This document shows positions 63,450-64,000 of a stretch of DNA of 64,000 nucleotides, one piece after another. A program made the translations under genes and the position numbers. A model generated the notes under the pieces. That model did not search any database, was not told where the DNA came from, and worked only from the letters and a program-made list of their open reading frames with translations. The stretch comes from Bugulina stolonifera (taxonomy: Eukaryota; Bryozoa; Gymnolaemata; Cheilostomatida; Bugulidae), in the NCBI GenBank assembly GCA_935421135.1, contig OW285190.1, positions 14,828,501 through 14,892,500 of the forward strand, in the 5' to 3' direction. Within the stretch, counting starts at the first letter, position 1. The number at the start of each line of letters is the position of its first letter.

Positions 63450-64000
63450 ATGCCATCTAGCAGTTTAAACGAGATGTATAACATTACGACTATGGACACG
63501 GAGGGGCATGGCATTGTCTCAGAAAATCAAGAATGGAATCTGACGGAGAAAGAGATTGAATTCGCTACTATCAACAATATTGTATATTACAGTTTTCTGC
63601 TTCCTGTAGCATTCTTTGGTAACATATTCACGTTAAGTGCAGTATTTATGGTGCTCAGGATAAAGAAAAGCGTACCAAATATGTTAATCGGAGTGTTGGC
63701 TTTCGCAGATTTGACTTCAATTTTAACATGTCATCTCATATCGATTATAAGTATTATACTTGGTAGATTTGTTGGAGGGCCGATACTATGCCGGTTTCAA
63801 TCTGTGCTAGCCTTCAGCTATTTCAAGCTCGGATTTTTTAGTAAAACATGCATCTCCATCGACAGATTGATAGCTTTAAAGTTTCCATTAAAATACCGCT
63901 CAATAGTAACAACAAAGAGAGTAGTTGGAATAATAATATTCAATATATTGTTTAGCCTCGGATCTTCAGCCTTAACTTGGATAGTTGATCCGGAATACAT
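63450..64000 (+). CDS. class A (rhodopsin-like) GPCR, N-terminal part (runs off the window)
   Basis: The reading frame opens at ATG 63450, with a second in-frame ATG at 63474, and continues past the last base, 183 codons so far. The short N-terminus carries N-I-T and N-L-T glycosylation sites. TM1 has the conserved G-N (F-F-G-N-I-F), TM2 has L-A-F-A-D-L with the conserved Asp, TM3 begins after the conserved Cys (I-L-C-R-F) and ends in I-D-R-L-I-A-L, a DRY variant followed by K-F-P-L-K-Y. TM4 is just complete (G-I-I-I-F-N-I-L-F-S). These are class A hallmarks. The ligand class cannot be told from this part. No link to the CUB receptors beyond proximity. Confidence 0.8.
   Translation, partial: MPSSSLNEMYNITTMDTEGHGIVSENQEWNLTEKEIEFATINNIVYYSFLLPVAFFGNIFTLSAVFMVLRIKKSVPNMLIGVLAFADLTSILTCHLISIISIILGRFVGGPILCRFQSVLAFSYFKLGFFSKTCISIDRLIALKFPLKYRSIVTTKRVVGIIIFNILFSLGSSALTWIVDPEY

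Noticed and set aside
1..64000. CRISPR arrays, bacterial operons or rRNA genes
   Set aside because: The sequence is eukaryotic; the tandem repeats lack unique equal-length spacers, and no rRNA-like conserved blocks were seen.

Overview
This window is animal nuclear DNA. It is AT-rich, its genes are split by GT-AG introns, and its coding exons carry animal-type modules: CUB, Sushi/CCP, EGF-like, single transmembrane (TM) segments with tyrosine-rich tails, an ETS factor with a Pointed domain, and a class A GPCR. The mix, together with dense small DNA transposons, suggests an early-branching metazoan. A demosponge is my best guess, by inference only, because no search was possible. All gene models were built by eye from splice sites, intron phase and paralogue comparison.

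Layout. (1) 1-321: 3' end of a gene whose product ends in a hydrophobic stretch with no cytoplasmic tail, probably GPI-anchored. (2) 322-5744: no gene; a 1.6 kb non-autonomous hAT element (2911-4513) with an exact 8-bp target duplication. (3) 5745-27135: three tandem + strand paralogues, called B, C and D here, encoding signal peptide, two CUB domains, Sushi, EGF-like, TM and a tyrosine-containing tail. B (5745-9805) carries a 28-bp deletion that breaks the frame; C (12103-16620) and D (19127-27135) are intact. Introns and intergenic DNA hold solo LTRs, hAT-like MITEs, a fold-back element and a tRNA-derived SINE. (4) 28412-34880, minus strand: an Ets1/Ets2-class transcription factor. (5) 34886-42027: no convincing gene. 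(6) 42028-51523 and 56310-61298: genes F and G, related receptors with two CUB domains, TM and long tyrosine-rich tails, but no Sushi/EGF. (7) 61299-63449: no gene seen. (8) 63450-64000: start of a class A GPCR that runs off the window.

The main feature is the receptor cluster. All five receptors share a second CUB domain that has lost its first disulfide pair and carries a G-x-V/I-V/I-S-H signature. Ectodomain introns are all phase 1, which favours domain swapping. B and D have nearly identical ectodomains, even sharing an intronic hairpin, but unrelated tails. D, F and G share a tail motif Y-H-V/I-[LVI]-[ED], and several tails carry YxN or YxxM motifs typical of SH2 docking. Near-identical ectodomains on different signalling tails, plus a possibly secreted truncated copy, resemble paired-receptor and allorecognition gene complexes in other animals. 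That role is inference.
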